Source: Clostridia bacterium (GTDB lineage: Bacteria; Bacillota; Clostridia; Christensenellales; UBA3700). Taken from it: a stretch of DNA of 32,634 nt. Under the pieces are notes generated by a model. The model was given only the letters and a program-made list of their open reading frames with translations. It had not been told where the DNA came from and made no database searches. Shown piece after piece: positions 32,285 through 32,634 of the stretch. The stretch spans positions 1 through 32,634 of the forward strand of contig JAIDUT010000038.1 in the NCBI GenBank assembly GCA_029060065.1, read 5' to 3'. Made by a program: the position numbers and the translations under genes. Positions within the stretch are counted from its first letter, which is position 1; each line of letters starts with the position of its first letter.

Positions 32285-32313
32285 TTTTTAGAAAGTTTTG
32301 TTATGATAAACAA
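32285..32313 (-). promoter_or_regulatory. Possible promoter of the regulator-potABCD operon
   Basis: On the minus strand TTGTTT, a 17-base spacer, then TAAAAA. The match is weak, but it lies within the operator array, where a repressor would block it. Confidence 0.4.
32295..32311. promoter_or_regulatory. Operator-like palindrome O2 (imperfect)
   Basis: GTTTTGTTATGATAAAC matches the GTTTA-N7-TAAAC pattern at nine of ten arm positions. Its centre is 31 bases from O1, about three helical turns. Confidence 0.55.
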
Positions 32314-32316
32314 AAA

Positions 32317-32333
32317 GTTTAGAATTATTAAAC
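32317..32333. promoter_or_regulatory. Operator-like palindrome O3
   Basis: GTTTAGAATTATTAAAC has the same arms as O1. Its centre is 22 bases from O2, about two helical turns. Confidence 0.7.
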
Positions 32334-32399
32334 AAGTCGATTATAGTGTACTATGGTGATATTGTCAACGATATTGATATAGTTTTTCAAATATTTTTA

Positions 32400-32428
32400 T
32401 AGACAAATTTATAAAGTCGTGGTAAAAT
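32400..32428 (+). promoter_or_regulatory. Promoter of the right-edge ORF
   Basis: TAGACA, a 17-base spacer, then TAAAAT, followed by a 27-base leader before the ATG at 32456. Confidence 0.55.
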
Positions 32429-32455
32429 ATCGTAAAGGGAATAGTAGAATTTATT

Positions 32456-32581
32456 ATGAAAGAAGAAATCTTAAAAGAAAGTAAAACTAAAGAGAAGAAG
32501 GAAATCTACAAGTTTTCAAAAAAACCTGTTATAACGATTACGGCAATAAGTTTGCTTATCATATCTGTAATCTGTCTCTAA
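32456..32581 (+). pseudogene. Short membrane ORF with in-frame stop, possibly a truncated larger gene
   Basis: 41 residues: a Lys/Glu-rich start (MKEEILKESKTKEKKEIYKF) and a hydrophobic segment (VITITAISLLIISVICL), then TAA inside or at the end of the membrane helix. The same frame stays open after the stop to the window edge and reads YTYDASDDKAHLDLGGR, plausible extracellular protein sequence. It could be a gene broken by one substitution, a sequencing error, or a genuine tiny membrane protein followed by another gene. The ribosome site is weak. A promoter precedes it. Confidence 0.45.
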
Positions 32582-32634
32582 TACACATATGACGCTTCCG
32601 ACGATAAGGCTCATTTAGATCTCGGAGGTCGCCG

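Noticed and set aside
1-32634. CRISPR arrays, tRNA or rRNA genes, prophage or transposase genes
   Set aside because: I scanned for regularly spaced repeats, cloverleaf-type sequences with GGTTCRA arms and mobile-element proteins and saw none, though a dedicated tool could find a weak case.

Overview
The window reads as chromosomal DNA of a low-to-moderate GC Gram-positive bacterium, most likely an uncultured Clostridia-type member of the Bacillota. Supporting signs are AGGAGG-like ribosome binding sites, near-consensus TTGACA/TATAAT promoters, many lipoproteins with LxGC lipoboxes, a TPP riboswitch in front of an ECF thiamine S-component (ThiT), a long-form ribosomal protein L17, and a potABCD operon led by an XRE-cupin regulator. 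TAA and TGA both act as stops. I cannot place it more precisely from sequence alone. There are about 30 genes, mostly housekeeping or transport. I see no tRNA, rRNA, CRISPR array, transposase or phage gene.

Layout. 1-3.9 kb (+): 3' end of rplQ, a small AT-rich lipoprotein, a membrane-anchored alpha/beta hydrolase, a short Sfp-type phosphopantetheinyl transferase, acyl carrier protein and a PhzF-family protein. 4.0-8.6 kb (-): a secreted, C-terminally membrane-anchored SH3-like protein followed closely by leuC-leuD-leuB. 8.8-10.1 kb (+): a protein joining an RNA polymerase alpha-CTD-like domain to WG repeats, then an atypical cytidine deaminase. 10.2-11.3 kb (-): a lipoprotein of unknown function. 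11.5-15.0 kb (+): plsY, ychF, argS. 15.2-18.9 kb (+): a heterodimeric ABC exporter with one degenerate ATPase half. 18.98-19.15 kb: a small repeat region resembling a MITE. 19.2-22.6 kb (-): riboswitch-controlled thiT and a large lipoprotein. 22.8-27.0 kb: a Cys-rich HTH protein (+), an MFS transporter and a FabG-like reductase (-), and a DEAD-box helicase with a DECD motif II (+). 27.1-32.2 kb (-): an XRE-cupin regulator and potABCD for polyamine uptake. The window ends in a short + strand ORF interrupted by an in-frame stop.

How the genes work together. Several are lipid related: the carrier-protein pair (PPTase and ACP), the FabG-like reductase and PlsY. leuCDB supplies leucine precursors, ThiT thiamine, and PotABCD spermidine/putrescine. 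Three 17-bp operator-like palindromes on one helical face upstream of the XRE-cupin gene suggest an autoregulated polyamine operon.

Most notable. (1) At five genes on both strands a TATAAT-like -10 box ends exactly six bases before the ATG and no ribosome binding site is possible, so these transcripts should be leaderless. Two of them form an interleaved divergent promoter. (2) The alpha-CTD/WG-repeat fusion has lost the arginine that canonical alpha-CTDs use for DNA contact. (3) The cytidine deaminase lacks one of the three usual cysteine zinc ligands together with the arginine that normally balances their charge. (4) The three-site operator array. I found no clear new multi-gene defence or mobile system.
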